Shown piece by piece: positions 37,819 through 47,822 of a DNA stretch of 64,000 bases (positions are counted from its first letter, which is position 1; the number at the start of each line of letters is the position of its first letter). The notes below the pieces were generated by a model. The model made no database searches and was not told where the DNA came from. It worked only from the letters and a program-made list of their open reading frames with translations. The DNA lies in assembly GCA_001600055.1 (NCBI GenBank), contig BCIV01000003.1, positions 67,162 through 131,161 of the forward strand. Direction: 5' to 3'. A program made the position numbers and the translations under genes. The DNA is from Filobasidium wieringae. Lineage: Eukaryota; Basidiomycota; Tremellomycetes; Filobasidiales; Filobasidiaceae.

Positions 37819-40184
37819 ATGCCGACACTACCTCGACCCTCATTGTGCGGAAACCCGTTATTCTTGAGTAAGCATTTCCAACCAGGCTAACGAACGTGAC
37901 AACGTCGCATCATCAGCCATCTACCAGAGTGCTCCAACCTGAATTCTCGATTGTTTGGGTTCTTGTTGTAAATCAGCTTGGGCAGAAGGTCAGTTTCTGG
38001 TTTAAATAGCAGCTTCGAGTCTCACATCAAAAGCTAACCTGTGCTTCTTGTTCTCGTACTCAACATACGACAGAGATACTCCTTGATGCAGAACAACGGC
38101 AGATTAAAGCTTCGAAGACATATGCTAAGGCGTGCGCTTCCATTCGGCTATGCCCCTTGTCATTCGAGGATCCAAGCGAGCTCTTGGTATTAGCGAATGT
38201 CGGTCCGACTATGATTCGACTACTCAAGCAGAAGCAACAGTCCTACCGTCAGGGGTGTCTCTTGTCCACATGCGGACGAGCAAGCGTTCCGTCCTACAGT
38301 GCCTCACTTGATGAAGACCAATTTAGCACCGATTCTATGAGCATCAACAAACTTCCCCAGCAACGGCACGTGCCGCCCGTCTCGGTCAAAACGTCGTACA
38401 AACCGAGAAAAGATAGCGAGCCCTATGTGATACTTTTAGCGCTGGCGAAGCTGCCATTTAAAGATTGTGCAGAGGGTGTACAGCAAGAGATTCACGGAAT
38501 CGGTCTTACCAAGCGACAGATCCGGGATATCGGCCGGGCAAGCTTTAGGACAGATTTCGAAGAGGGTCAGACTACTTGGGCAGCAATGAGGCCTCTGGTT
38601 GACAGAGGCTTGGTTTGCGTGCAAGGAACTCCAAGCCGATATTCTCTAACGCAAGAGGGTCGTTCGATCGCCCTCAGCCTCTGCTCGCCTAGGCTTGCAT
38701 CGTCTAGACCTCTAGAGAGTTCTGAGACAGACGACGTAGCAGATCATACAATCGGCTGTCATCGCCCAGCGAGTAGCCTCCAGCAAGCGAGACAAATGTC
38801 TCTGGAGATCGGGCATGCCGATTTGATGGGACATACAGACCCCATGGCCTCTGCAACAGAACCTGGACTTGAAAAAAGTAAGGGAATCCAGCAAGCTGAA
38901 AGATTGAATTCATCTGCTAGCTATCCTTTGAAACACTGCAACGGCCTGCAAGAAGTAGGCCATATGAATCGACCGGTAAGTACCGCTTCTCATGTTATCT
39001 CGATCCCCGCTGATTCCGTTGCGATAGGTCGCGTCGGTCCTGAGGTCTGAGCCCAGTGTAACTTCAATAGCCGCATCTACCAACGTAAGATCCGCTTGCA
39101 AGCCGCCACTAGTGCTCATCGTCGGCTCATTTTATTTGTTCAGGGTGGCTCTAAATCGTTGAATCAGAACAGACCCTTCCACTTCGAAGATGTATTGACG
39201 TTTCCGGTTGACTCATACGAGGTTGTCTTGATATTAGACGTCCGAGAGTTCAAGACCCGCAACGATCAGTCGACTGTATGCGACACACTCCGATCTCACG
39301 GTGTGAATGCTGAGGTGCGATCGCTTCGATTGGGAGATATGCTCTGGATCGCCAGATTGAAAGAGCATATGTATCCGGAAATCCGTTTGCATGGTCGTGA
39401 ATGTGTCCTGGACTACATCGTTGAGCGCAAACGGCTAGACGATTTATGTGCAAGCATCAAAGATGGCCGCTACGACGAGCAGAAAGTATGCGATGTCTAT
39501 GTATCGTTCACAAGACTAGATGCCTGACTCCACATTGAATTTCAGTTCCGATTGGCCCAATCAGGGATTCGTAATATAGTTTACATAGTCGAACACCTGG
39601 CATTGGATCACGCAAGCAGTCGGCAGTCGACAACAGCCTTGCAGGTTGCGACTGCGAAATCGCAAACACAGCTCCTGAGCGGCTTCTACTTGAAAGAGAC
39701 TAGTAATATGGCTGAAACCATACAAGTCCTCTCGCTTCTTACAGTCGAGATTGAGGATAAATTGCGTATGATGAGCTTGCATGTTCTGCCCGAAGATTTT
39801 GTCACAAAGGAGAGTTTCCACGAAACCAACACTCAGCTGCACCGGCTTCATCCCGAAACCGATTTTCGAATCTCCTTCGAGCTGTTTCAGTCAATGAACG
39901 GGAAGGAAGTGAACCTCGACGTGGCTTCAACCTGGGCGAAGATGCTTCTTTGCGTCAAAGGAATGTCCAGCGAGAAGGTTGGAGCCGTATTGGATGTTTT
40001 TCCCACGATTGACTCATTTTGGCGTGCTTTGGAGACCTTTGGAACTCACACATCCAGCCTGGATCCAGCCTTGTTTTTCGCTCAAGCCGTACGAGGAGAA
40101 GGAAGGCAAAAAATTGGGCCAGCTTTGAGCAAAGAGGTTGGCTACTTCCCTCCTGCCGACTATCTGTTGCATACGTGTTCCTGA
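37819..40184 (+). CDS. MUS81: MUS81, structure-specific crossover-junction endonuclease
   Basis: The catalytic subunit of the Mus81-Eme1/Mms4 nuclease, which cuts branched DNA at stalled forks and recombination intermediates. I take ATG 37819, giving [16 protein letters not shown], because CGNPLF is the conserved Mus81 opening. The N-terminal HhH region reads [20 protein letters not shown] / [18 protein letters not shown]. The winged-helix region follows ([20 protein letters not shown]). The XPF-type nuclease core contains [12 protein letters not shown] and [20 protein letters not shown] (ERKxxxD active site), then IVYIVEHL and the C-terminal tandem HhH ([20 protein letters not shown]). It ends [13 protein letters not shown], stop at 40182-40184. 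The exon borders between 37870 and 38074 are uncertain. Confidence 0.9.
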
Positions 40185-40457
40185 CGGACTGTCTTCCTTC
40201 TGTGACAGTTGTATGTGAACTTGTGTACGCAATAGAAATATAGAAATATACATGTACGAGTTTGAAGTTTCATGTTATTTTGTAAACAACAACAGTACTA
40301 GCGCTAGCATCAAGAACGTCAAGAGTGCATATGTAATTGGACGATGTCCGGCGTTCGTGTCATCTCGATGAAATCGTCTATCTGTTGGAATATTTGGAAT
40401 GTAAATCTTTGTACTTTGTAAAGTAGCCACAAAATTACAGAGTTTCAGTCCAGCACT

Positions 40458-41290
40458 ATGAAGGAATTCGCTCGTTTGCGTCAGATAGGATTCAGAGTTG
40501 TGAGTGCGCTTCTCAACAAGGGATACGATCAAACTCGAGACCGTATCTATAGGCACTACTTCAAGCCCTAAATCTTGCAGCTATGATTGCTGGAGGATTG
40601 ATGGGATGGAAAGCTCTCTGTCTGTTGACGAACTCGGAATCTCCCGTTGTGGTCGTACTTTCGTTAGTGCTTTCACGTCAATCAGGAAACGATGCTTAAC
40701 GAAGATTGCACACATGTAGGGAATCGATGGAGCCTGCATTCGCCAGAGGAGATATTTTATTCCTCACTAACTTTGAGGGCCAAAGCTACTCGTTAGGAGA
40801 CATTCCAGTGTTCAAGGTGTCAGTCCAATGCAAAGCGACTATTGAGCAGTCTTCAAGAAAGCTAATACCATGTATACTACCAGGTCTGGGGCCGCTATAC
40901 CCATCGTGCATCGTGTCATACAGTCCCATTCGACCATGAAATCACAGCTTATGCTTACTAAAGGGGATAACAACACGGCAGACGATCGGGGACTTTATAA
41001 GGACTACAACCCTCATATGGATTGGCTGGAAAGGGATATGATCGTTGGGAAAGTCAGATGGTGCGTCTTTTGCTAGCGTATGAACAGAAATTAACGGTTG
41101 ATAGTGGAAACTTCTCCTTGCAAAACAGGTTCTTGCCCTATATCGGTTACGCAACTATCATAATGGTGCGTATAGATCGTGTGCGGCTGAAGCTCCCGCT
41201 GATAAGAAGCCCTGCTAGAACGACTACCCCCAACTGAAATACGCTCTTCTTGGGGGGCTTGGCATGTTCATGTTGGTAGATCAGCAGTAA
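40458..41290 (+). CDS. SEC11: Signal peptidase complex catalytic subunit SEC11
   Basis: The ER membrane serine protease that removes signal peptides. The start ATG at 40458 gives [14 protein letters not shown], then an intron (40500-40552), then [20 protein letters not shown], the membrane anchor. A spliced codon gives the catalytic serine block [18 protein letters not shown], then [15 protein letters not shown], the catalytic histidine block IPIVHRVIQ, and [15 protein letters not shown] with the conserved Asp residues. The last exons read [13 protein letters not shown] and [20 protein letters not shown] / DQQ, stop at 41288-41290. Every intron has GT..AG ends and the joined frame is continuous. 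It lies 273 bp downstream of MUS81 on the same strand and converges on the small membrane protein gene at 41374. Confidence 0.94.
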
Positions 41291-41373
41291 CTTAGTGTAT
41301 CCGTGGAGATAGCGAGTGTTTGAAAGATATGCTGAGATTGTGAAACGTCTTTCGGTCGCGGTTGTACAGTGCT

Positions 41374-41623
41374 TCATTTCTGCCGAACCCATGAATCCAT
41401 ACCGAGTTTGCGTCGTGATTCAAGGATCTCAAGATGTGTGCGGTCCCTCTGACTAGCAGCATTGGATTTCGCCGAGCCAATCGACATATGAATGAATGAT
41501 CCAAGCACAAAAACCATCCCAAAAGCAGCTAGAATGTATGTCAATCCAAGGTTCTTATCATCCGTGTGACCGCGACCGCTCACCGAGAGGCATCGTGAAA
41601 TCCCTCAGCCTGATTGGCGGCAT
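41374..41623 (-). CDS. Small single-pass membrane protein, function unknown (two exons)
   Basis: Rebuilt from splice sites. Exon 1 (41584-41623) encodes MPPIRLRDFTMPL plus one base. A 55-nt intron (41529-41583) has a GTGAGC donor, a TTGAC branch-like word and a CTAG acceptor. Exon 2 (41374-41528) continues AAFGMVFVLGSFIHMSIGSA and ends LGMDSWVRQK. The 64-residue product has one hydrophobic segment (about residues 12-30) and a charged C-terminal half. I do not recognise the family. Small proteins of this shape are common among respiratory-assembly and ER membrane factors, but no function is claimed. The alternative is an unspliced frame through the same exon 2, which lacks an ATG. It converges on SEC11 with 83 bp between the two stops. 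Confidence 0.5.
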
Positions 41624-41962
41624 AATAGTAGGGATGGTAAGATCGAGACCGAGCAGTCGCTTATCTGCAAGGTTAGGGACGATACGGCGTCAAACAACTT
41701 GGGGTGCGTTCAGTACGGATTGTTCAGTGAAAATGAGTATTTTGGATTGATAACGCATGTATCAGTATTCAAGATAGAGGGTGTGTTTGATAGAATCAGT
41801 CATCCCAAGCGGTCACAGCACGTTTGTAGGGTTTGAACTTGATAAGCTTCGAAAATGGGGGTGCATCAATTTTATATGACTTGGAAAGTGTTCAGACAGC
41901 GATCCGTCGATTTCCAAATTGCTGTGTTGTCTGTTTTGCGAGCACAACAGGAAAAAAAAATG
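41624..41962. other. Intergenic region between the small membrane protein gene and tRNA-Pro
   Basis: 339 bp containing the upstream region of the small gene and the 3' flank of the tRNA. The T9 pol III terminator (minus strand) is at 41952-41960. No other feature was seen. Confidence 0.5.
41952..41960 (-). terminator. RNA polymerase III terminator of tRNA-Pro
   Basis: A run of nine T on the minus strand starts 3 nt after the tRNA 3' end. Confidence 0.85.
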
Positions 41963-42057
41963 GGTCCCACCTGTGACTCGAACACAGCACCCCTCCCAAC
42001 TTAGACGTTGTTTCTTAAACCCCTAAGGGAGGATCATAACCCCTAGACCAGCGGGAC
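41963..42057 (-). tRNA. tRNA-Pro (anticodon AGG) with a 22-nt intron
   Basis: Folded by eye. The acceptor stem GTCCCGC (42051-42057) pairs with GTGGGAC (41964-41970), with one G-U pair. The discriminator base is C, as in eukaryotic tRNA-Pro. The D-arm is GTCTAGGGGTTATGAT, the anticodon stem CTCCC/GGGAG, and the loop TTAGGG...T has anticodon AGG at 42022-42024. The T-arm is CTGTG-TTCGAGT-CACAG. The intron occupies 41999-42020, directly after position 37, the standard site. Mature length is 73 nt. A and B boxes are intact. Confidence 0.95.
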
Positions 42058-42433
42058 TTTCATACTGTTGATGACAAAATATTATATAAAATAGTAACTG
42101 ATGAATCGAAAAAGGGAAAGAGGTGAATGGAGAGTGGTTGCTTGCTGAATGGGAATGCTCCAGCTGTATTTTGTGTTATACAGATGGTAGCTGTTTTCAG
42201 ATGGTATAGATCAAAGGGGTTGCTTGCAGGGCATGGCGTTGAATTTAGACTGAGTGTTTTCTGTTAAGACTGACTGTTTGACAGCCTGAATGAGATCTTA
42301 ATGTTAGGACCACGTCATCGATGTGTGTCCGGGAGGACTGGTACCAGGGACTTGTATGTGTAGTGTATGATGTACACTATGAGGATGTATAACAAATGGA
42401 GAACTTCTACTACAATTATGCTAACTGATCAAC
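42058..42433. repeat. tRNA 5' flank and older, diverged LTR-like sequence
   Basis: No gene. From 42303 the sequence (TGTTAGGACCACGTCATC..., later TATAACAAATGGAGAACTTC and CTACTACAA) resembles the reverse complement of the solo LTR family described below (TGTTAGGACTATGTCGTC..., TATAACGGATGGAGAACTC). It is probably a decayed relative, in the opposite orientation, about 130 bp long. Confidence 0.45.
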
Positions 42434-42686
42434 TGTTATAGGCCACTCTGAGACACGTACCAAGAGCCAATACACGTCATCAAGACTCTCGTTATCACTC
42501 AGTTGAGGAATGGAGGACTTGCCTGTCGGGGGCTACAACACTCAAGTTCTTCTTCATTTCTCAAAGGAGGGTGGTTGTAGTAGAGTTCTCCATCCGTTAT
42601 ACAATCAACTAGTACAGACCCAGTGCTAGGCTTGCAAGTCCCTGATAACAGTTCCACCAGACCTTGTTGACGACATAGTCCTAACA
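42434..42686 (+). mobile_element. Solo LTR (copia-type), copy A
   Basis: 253 bp beginning TGTTATAGGCC and ending CCTAACA, so the ends are TGTTA/TAACA inverted repeats. It is flanked by a perfect 5-bp target duplication, TCAAC at 42429-42433 and 42687-42691. It is nearly identical to copy B at 54815-55071, on the other strand. No internal region is attached, so it is a solo LTR left by LTR-LTR recombination. Confidence 0.85.
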
Positions 42687-43403
42687 TCAACGACCTGTAA
42701 AATTGTGTTGGCCGACAGGCAGTTCTCCAACCGTGAAAACAGAGGTCACAATGATGTGCACATGACCTCAGTACGTACTCAACAAGGAGCCTGGAACAGT
42801 CAAGTTGACTGGAGTAGAAAGAAGTGTTTAGAGCCTATAGAGAAACCTGTTCTGGAGGGCCTTATATCTTACTAAATTGTTGTACTAGGGTTATACAAAT
42901 GGTATGTATGGGACGGATGTCAAGAACACTCCAAGATTCTGTGTTTGTTCTCCTTAAAACACTAAATTTTGATGGAGTTATCATGCATAAGATCTGAAAT
43001 TTGTAAAGAGCTGTGTGGGGCTTGTAGCCTGATCTTCTTTTATCAAGCTGGATTAGCTCCTGTTTGACCAGTTTCAAAGACAAGTCTGTAGTTGTTGCGC
43101 AAAACGGTGCGGTCATATGCTCCAAGCACAAACAATAACTTTGGATTTCAGCAACAATCGACCAAGTTATGAGCGGTTTTGTATGTTTTTGTTGTTTTTG
43201 CATTGTTGCAACTGAGTGTTCTCCTGAATGTTTTGCTCTGGTTCCCATGTTGCATCATGGTCTTCAAAACATTTCTATTTGACAAGGTACTTGAGTTGTT
43301 TAACAAATTGGTGTTCCGCAAGTATGCTTTCAACTTTGCATTCCGATGTATTATCAAAGATCACTGGCTACAGTGGTTTGACAACATCAAGGGGGAACTT
43401 GTT
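42687..43403. other. Unassigned AT-rich sequence in the transposon island
   Basis: About 700 bp with long but meaningless frames on the minus strand. I could not link it to a family. It is probably old transposon debris. Confidence 0.4.
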
Positions 43404-44012
43404 GTTATGGCAGGTTCTCGCTGTCACAGGTCTAATAGCAAACGCTACTCGTAGGTTATCTGGATGATGGAATAAGGACCGAGTTGCGGTAACTCGGTTA
43501 GTTCTAAGCGGTGGACAAGTTATTCGACCGAACTAAAGGATTCGGTTAGAATCTGTAAGTTATTGGAATCGAAGAGATTAGTATCGAACGTTGATATTAA
43601 TCGGTTTAGGTGAAGAACGAAGGTTGTATGAGAACAACTTAGCGAGATCCTATGGTAGTAACCTCTTCACAGTACGTCTTGAATTGGTAGTTCAGTAGGT
43701 GTAAATAGAATGCGATATCGGACTTGAATCCCCTATACAATTCGGTTGACTCTGTATAGACGATTCAATCCCTAACTATATATACTAAAACGGAAACACT
43801 GCGAGACCACAAACAAAGGAAAAGAGAGCGATACCACCACGAGTCATCTAAGTTGTTTTTGCTAGATTCGGTTGAATCCTATTTTGTGTTTATGGAACCG
43901 AAAAGGGAGAGCGAGCCGGATAAAGAAATAATTGATAGGTTGTCGACGGATTCGGTTGAACCTTGTAGGGAACAACCGAACATGGATGGGTGTCTTCTTT
44001 GTTGGTTCAAGG
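43404..44012 (+). repeat. Dispersed repeat R, copy A (CpG-rich copy)
   Basis: About 600 bp starting GTTATGGCAGGTTCTCGCTG. A direct copy lies at 52980-53571, with long matching blocks such as TCCCTAACTATATATACTAA and TTGAATTGGTAGTTCAGTAG. It contains several copies of ATTCGGTTGA (near 43532, 43739, 43865 and 43948, and again past the end near 44110) and a short perfect hairpin ACCGAGTT/AACTCGGT near 43479-43500. The repeat class is unknown. Confidence 0.75.
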
Positions 44013-44220
44013 TTCTCGGTAGATCACCTTGTTTGACGGAATAGGAGATGGCGCTTCGTGTTGTACGAACAATCCGCGGTACGAGCGTCTTCGGTCGGCT
44101 TTCCCGGAGATTCGGTTGAAACGGAGTCGAACCGAAACGGGGTGGTATTTCGGTTGGTTGAGCGAGATTCTACTTGAACGATGTCTTGATGAACCAGTTG
44201 TAACACTGCCCCAGAATCCA
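44013..44220. other. Junction between repeat R and the truncated hAT transposase
   Basis: Sequence rich in TCGGTTGA-like words that continues the style of repeat R, ending at the point where the hAT reading frame breaks. No gene was seen. Confidence 0.4.
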
Positions 44221-44764
44221 CTACATCGCAGGCTCAGCCTTGACAATTGCCTCCAAGCACTCAAAGGTGGAGTTCCACCTCGTTTGCACATCGATAGAGA
44301 TGGTGTATGTCCCTCCCTGTTCAATCTCACCCTTGTTTTTGGCCGTTGCAACAGCGGCAACCCACTTACGCTTAAGTTCACCTCGATACTTGAGGCGCTT
44401 AGCAAGTAAACAGCACTGTATAGTTGAACGTAGTTAAACAGTTAAACAACTGAACTTCTGATTGGGTGGCTGAAGAAATACTAACTTTCGTCAGGATCGA
44501 TGCCACCCTCTTCTGCGAGTCAGCCAAACTCTTCTTGTCCTTCTCGTTTGCTGCAGGACATGCAGTGAGAGGGAGCGAATCCAGGATCGCCTGATCAGGC
44601 GAGATCTCCTCCCGCTGAGTGAACGACCCATCTTTGTCCTGGCTCTCATTGTTGTCGTCTTCCTCGATATCAGAGTCAAAGACGTCACGTTCCGGCTCAT
44701 TCAAATTGTCTGCCTCCAGCTCCTTGAGTTGAGACCACTTAGATCCAGTGGCTCCCTCAATAAC

Positions 44765-45287
44765 TAGAGTTGGCACAAGTTTAACTTGAACGCCTGAACG
44801 TGAACAAACGAACGGCTGTTTTTGAGCGTTTGAATGCCTATGAAGTTCAAATCTGAACGCGTTCAATTTTAAGAAGCTCAATCTGGAGTTCAAGTTTAAT
44901 ACTTTCCGGAATTTTTTATTGAACTTTACTGAACTTGAACTCCATTTTGGCAAGTTTAAGGGGTTGAACTTCCTTTGAACTCTTGAACTTCTACTTGTTT
45001 TCCTTCTTAGTCTCCAACCAAGGTAGATGATGTATTGTTATGCATCATAGACCTCATATGGACACCATACAAAGCTATAGGGACATTTGTTTTTTTGCTG
45101 GAGGCTTTCCTTGACGGGGCTGAATATCTTGGAAGTTCAAGAGTTTAATGGACTTTTGAGCGCCTGAACACCTAGAAGTTTTGAACTCCTAAGGAGTTTA
45201 AGTTCAAGTTCAAGTTCAACAAAAAAAAACTTGTTTGAACGCGTTCAAACAGGAGTTGAATGAACTTTCAAACTTCTGCCAACTCTA
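44765..45287. mobile_element. Non-autonomous hAT-type element (MITE) with 8-bp target duplication
   Basis: 523 bp with ends TAGAGTTGGCA and TGCCAACTCTA, a perfect 11-bp terminal inverted repeat that extends with mismatches to about 22 bp (CAAGTTT versus GAAGTTT). It is flanked by TCAATAAC at 44757-44764 and 45288-45295. An 8-bp duplication is the hallmark of hAT insertion. The inside has no coding potential and is filled with GTTCAA/TTGAAC words. It sits inside the transposase pseudogene. Confidence 0.88.
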
Positions 45288-46009
45288 TCAATAACTGCCT
45301 AAAGTCATGAGATTGTTTGAAATTTAGTGGAGTTCAACTTTATACTTCAAACGGCAGCGGAGTCAACTTACTCCAATGACCAGATTCAAGATGTGGGCGA
45401 AACATCTGACACGACCTAAACGCCCATGGAACATCTTCCACCCTTGCGTGGCAAGAGAATCAACCATCTTGTCGTTGTTGGAAGCGTTATCACAGATGAC
45501 CGACATCACCTTGTTCTTGATCCCCCAATCGGTCAGACACTTAGCCACAATGTCAGTCATGTGCTCCCCAGTGTGACATTCCGGTGTGCTAAACACATCA
45601 ATAAAAACGAGGACATTCAAGGTCAGCAATGTTGATCTGATCAGTCACGTCTAGGAAGCTCAAAGTTCAGGCGTTTGCGTTTGAACGCCTGAACTTTACT
45701 CACTAATGGAAAGACAACATCGCCTGCATTGCCTTGAACATGCTATCGTTTCCCACTCTCTTGTCCAGGGCAATTGACCAATTGGCAATGATTGCAATGT
45801 ACGCTTTCCCGCTCCTGTCAGTCCATCCATCAAGAGAAATGTGAATCGCACTGCGCGTTTCGCGAAAACGTGCCTTCAGGTTTGTAACAGTCTTATCGTG
45901 CATCATACGCATGTCCTTCTTGACCTGACGTCTAGACGGCAGAATCGTGTCCATTGCAGGAGAGGATGCGGTAAACATCGACTTGAACTAAATTATAGGC
46001 AAAAAATGA

Positions 46010-46077
46010 GTTCAAAGGTTCAAAAGTTCAAAGGTTCAAAGGTTCAAAGGTTCAAAGGTTCAAAGGTTTAAAGGTTG
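46010..46077 (+). repeat. 8-bp tandem repeat (GTTCAAAG) in a transposase intron
   Basis: About nine head-to-tail copies of GTTCAAAG with single changes (GTTCAAAA, GTTTAAAG). It fills most of the intron between the zinc-finger block and the catalytic block of the hAT transposase (donor GTAAGT near 46086, acceptor ATTTAG near 45988). Confidence 0.9.
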
Positions 46078-46464
46078 AACAGTACTTACAGCATCTTGAT
46101 CCACCACTCTGAATGTGTGTTGGTTCACTGCAATCCATTGAAGAATTGCATAGCGGGTCTCCCTCAAACGAGGCTCAGCTGGCTGAACCTCAGAAATCGA
46201 CCCATCCACCACCAGACGAGTCTGTGAGTCGTCGATCCTCTTCTTACAATGATCGGCGTGATAGTTGATGGAGGTCCCTGACCCGGCATTGTTTGCGGTC
46301 TTCAATGCAGTCCAAGGGCAGTACCTATGCAGAGAGGGAGAAATGATGAGCAAATGACTCAAATGCTCAAAGTTCGAAGTATTCAAAGTTCAAATGTTTG
46401 AACTTTGAACTTACCGGCAAGTCCACAACCACCAAACACCTGACGTCTTCCCTTCTTTGGCCAT

Positions 46465-46851
46465 GACCTTTGCACTCGCTATTGTTGTAATTTGGTGAAT
46501 GAATCTAATGTCAAATAGTCCTTGAAGTCATGGATTATTACAAGTAAAGTAAAGTGAGGACAGAAGTAGAGGTCAAAGTGCCCTCCTATATATATGTATC
46601 AGAGAACCTGGTACCATGTGGTGCCATCTTGGCATTTGGTAATTGAGTACGGGATCTCGGACTCCATCAAGGGATAGATGACCATCCTGCTAACAGTTCA
46701 CATGTATCATGTGCAACCAGTGGGACCACTGTGGGACCAATGTGGGACTGTTCGTAAAGTAGTACGAGATTGATGAGCTGTGCCAACCTAATCACGTGAT
46801 CGATCACAAGTACGTGATTGCTGTGCTACCCCTGTGTTTCATGGTATGTTG
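46465..46851. other. Upstream flank of the hAT transposase up to the assembly gap
   Basis: No gene. It contains a GTGGGACCA-type triplication (about 46719-46750) and, at 46751-46768, TTCGTAAAGTAGTACGAG, the reverse complement of a word found again at 53896-53913. Confidence 0.45.
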
Positions 46852-47145
46852 NNNNNNNNNNNNNNNNNNNNNNNNNNNNNNNNNNNNNNNNNNNNNNNNN
46901 NNNNNNNNNNNNNNNNNNNNNNNNNNNNNNNNNNNNNNNNNNNNNNNNNNNNNNNNNNNNNNNNNNNNNNNNNNNNNNNNNNNNNNNNNNNNNNNNNNNN
47001 NNNNNNNNNNNNNNNNNNNNNNNNNNNNNNNNNNNNNNNNNNNNNNNNNNNNNNNNNNNNNNNNNNNNNNNNNNNNNNNNNNNNNNNNNNNNNNNNNNNN
47101 NNNNNNNNNNNNNNNNNNNNNNNNNNNNNNNNNNNNNNNNNNNNN
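46852..47145. other. Assembly gap (294 N)
   Basis: An unbroken run of N. Single ambiguous bases continue from about 47215 to 53933, so consensus quality across the retroelement region is lower than elsewhere. Sequence on the two sides of the gap need not be adjacent as drawn. Confidence 0.99.
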
Positions 47146-47343
47146 GAATTCCAATCCTTTCCAATCCTAGTTTCCAAACAAAAAACCAATCACCATCCTG
47201 GAGTGAGCCGTGTCNTGAAGAAGACAAAGTAACTTTTCGACTTCCAGGATGTTTTGCATCAATCCTTGCTGAGGGTGATCCTTGCCTCCTAAGATTGCAT
47301 GCAGTCTACTGATCCTCTTCAATCTGCCTATAGCTCCCTCTCA
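47146..47343. other. Unassigned sequence after the gap
   Basis: Short stretch with no recognisable coding content; it probably belongs to the older copia copy that follows. Confidence 0.4.
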
Positions 47344-47598
47344 TCATTCTAGATGAATGAGCTGGCAGTTGNGCTTATGTTTGATGTCCTTGAGTGGNTT
47401 TGTAAGCATATCTGCTGCTTGGTCGTTTGTCCTGACATGATGGATGGTGATATGANCATTGTCAACCATCTCCCTAATATAGTGATATCTGATATCAATA
47501 TGTTTGGATCTCTTGTGATGTGCAGGGTTGCCTGCCAGTGCCAATGCTCCTTGATTGTCACAGTAAAATTGGGTAGGCAGGTCTTTCTTGATGAAATC
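47344..47598 (-). pseudogene. Older Ty1/copia fragment, end of RNase H domain
   Basis: The minus strand encodes the C-terminal end of a copia polyprotein: LPTQFYCDNQGALALAGNPA, then HHKRSKHIDIRYHYIREMV and TNDQAADMLT. This matches the end of the RNase H domain (compare the ITLYNDNMGAILLSQNPVHH block of the intact element), but it is clearly a different family. It is cut at 47598, where the 5' LTR of the larger copia element begins. Confidence 0.75.
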
Positions 47599-47822
47599 TG
47601 TTGGATATGCGCTATTGTGCTATGCAACCTCAGCCTAGTGTCACGTGACACCTTCCCTCTTGCGCGTGTCCTCCCTCTCTGTCTCTCTCCATACAAGTCA
47701 TCTTCACCTTCCGTACTACTTTACTTTAGTTCCCTGTTGTGATTCATACTTATCACTGAATCACAACAGGTATGTTACCTTGTAGTAGTGATGCTCCAAA
47801 TACTTATCACTGAATCACAACA
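47599..47822 (+). repeat. 5' LTR of the copia element
   Basis: 224 bp with TGTTG...CAACA ends. It contains a perfect 14-bp hairpin (CCTGTTGTGATTCA at 47733-47746 against 47757-47770) and a 25-bp direct repeat (47746-47770 and 47800-47824). It also contains the word CGTACTACTTTAC. Confidence 0.9.

Larger units (their letters stand above)
44221..46464 (-). pseudogene. hAT-superfamily transposase, truncated and disrupted
   Basis: A cut-and-paste DNA transposase. The start ATG at 46464 gives MAKEGKTSGVWWLWTCR, then across an intron YCPWTALKTANNAGSGTSIN / YHADHCKKR: a BED-type zinc finger (C-x2-C ... H-x3-C). Later exons give the RNase-H-fold core: HISLDGWTDRSGKAYIAIIA (first Asp), PECHTGEHMTDIVAKCLTDW, MSVICDNASNNDKMVDSL (second Asp, the CDNAxNN motif), VRCFAHILNLVIG, an acidic insertion, and VQTRWNSTFECLEAIVKAEP. 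The frame meets TAG at 44221-44223, and the C-terminal dimerisation region is missing. A 523-bp non-autonomous element (44765-45287) is inserted just after an intron acceptor. Each spacer between coding blocks carries GTTCAA/TTGAAC words. Terminal inverted repeats of the hAT element itself were not found. Confidence 0.8.

Noticed and set aside
42862..43357. Minus-strand frames of 69 to 128 codons in the transposon island
   Set aside because: No recognisable motif; composition is consistent with AT-rich chance frames in old transposon debris.
46796..47312. Several long reading frames on both strands across the gap
   Set aside because: They consist almost entirely of N and are artefacts of translating the assembly gap.
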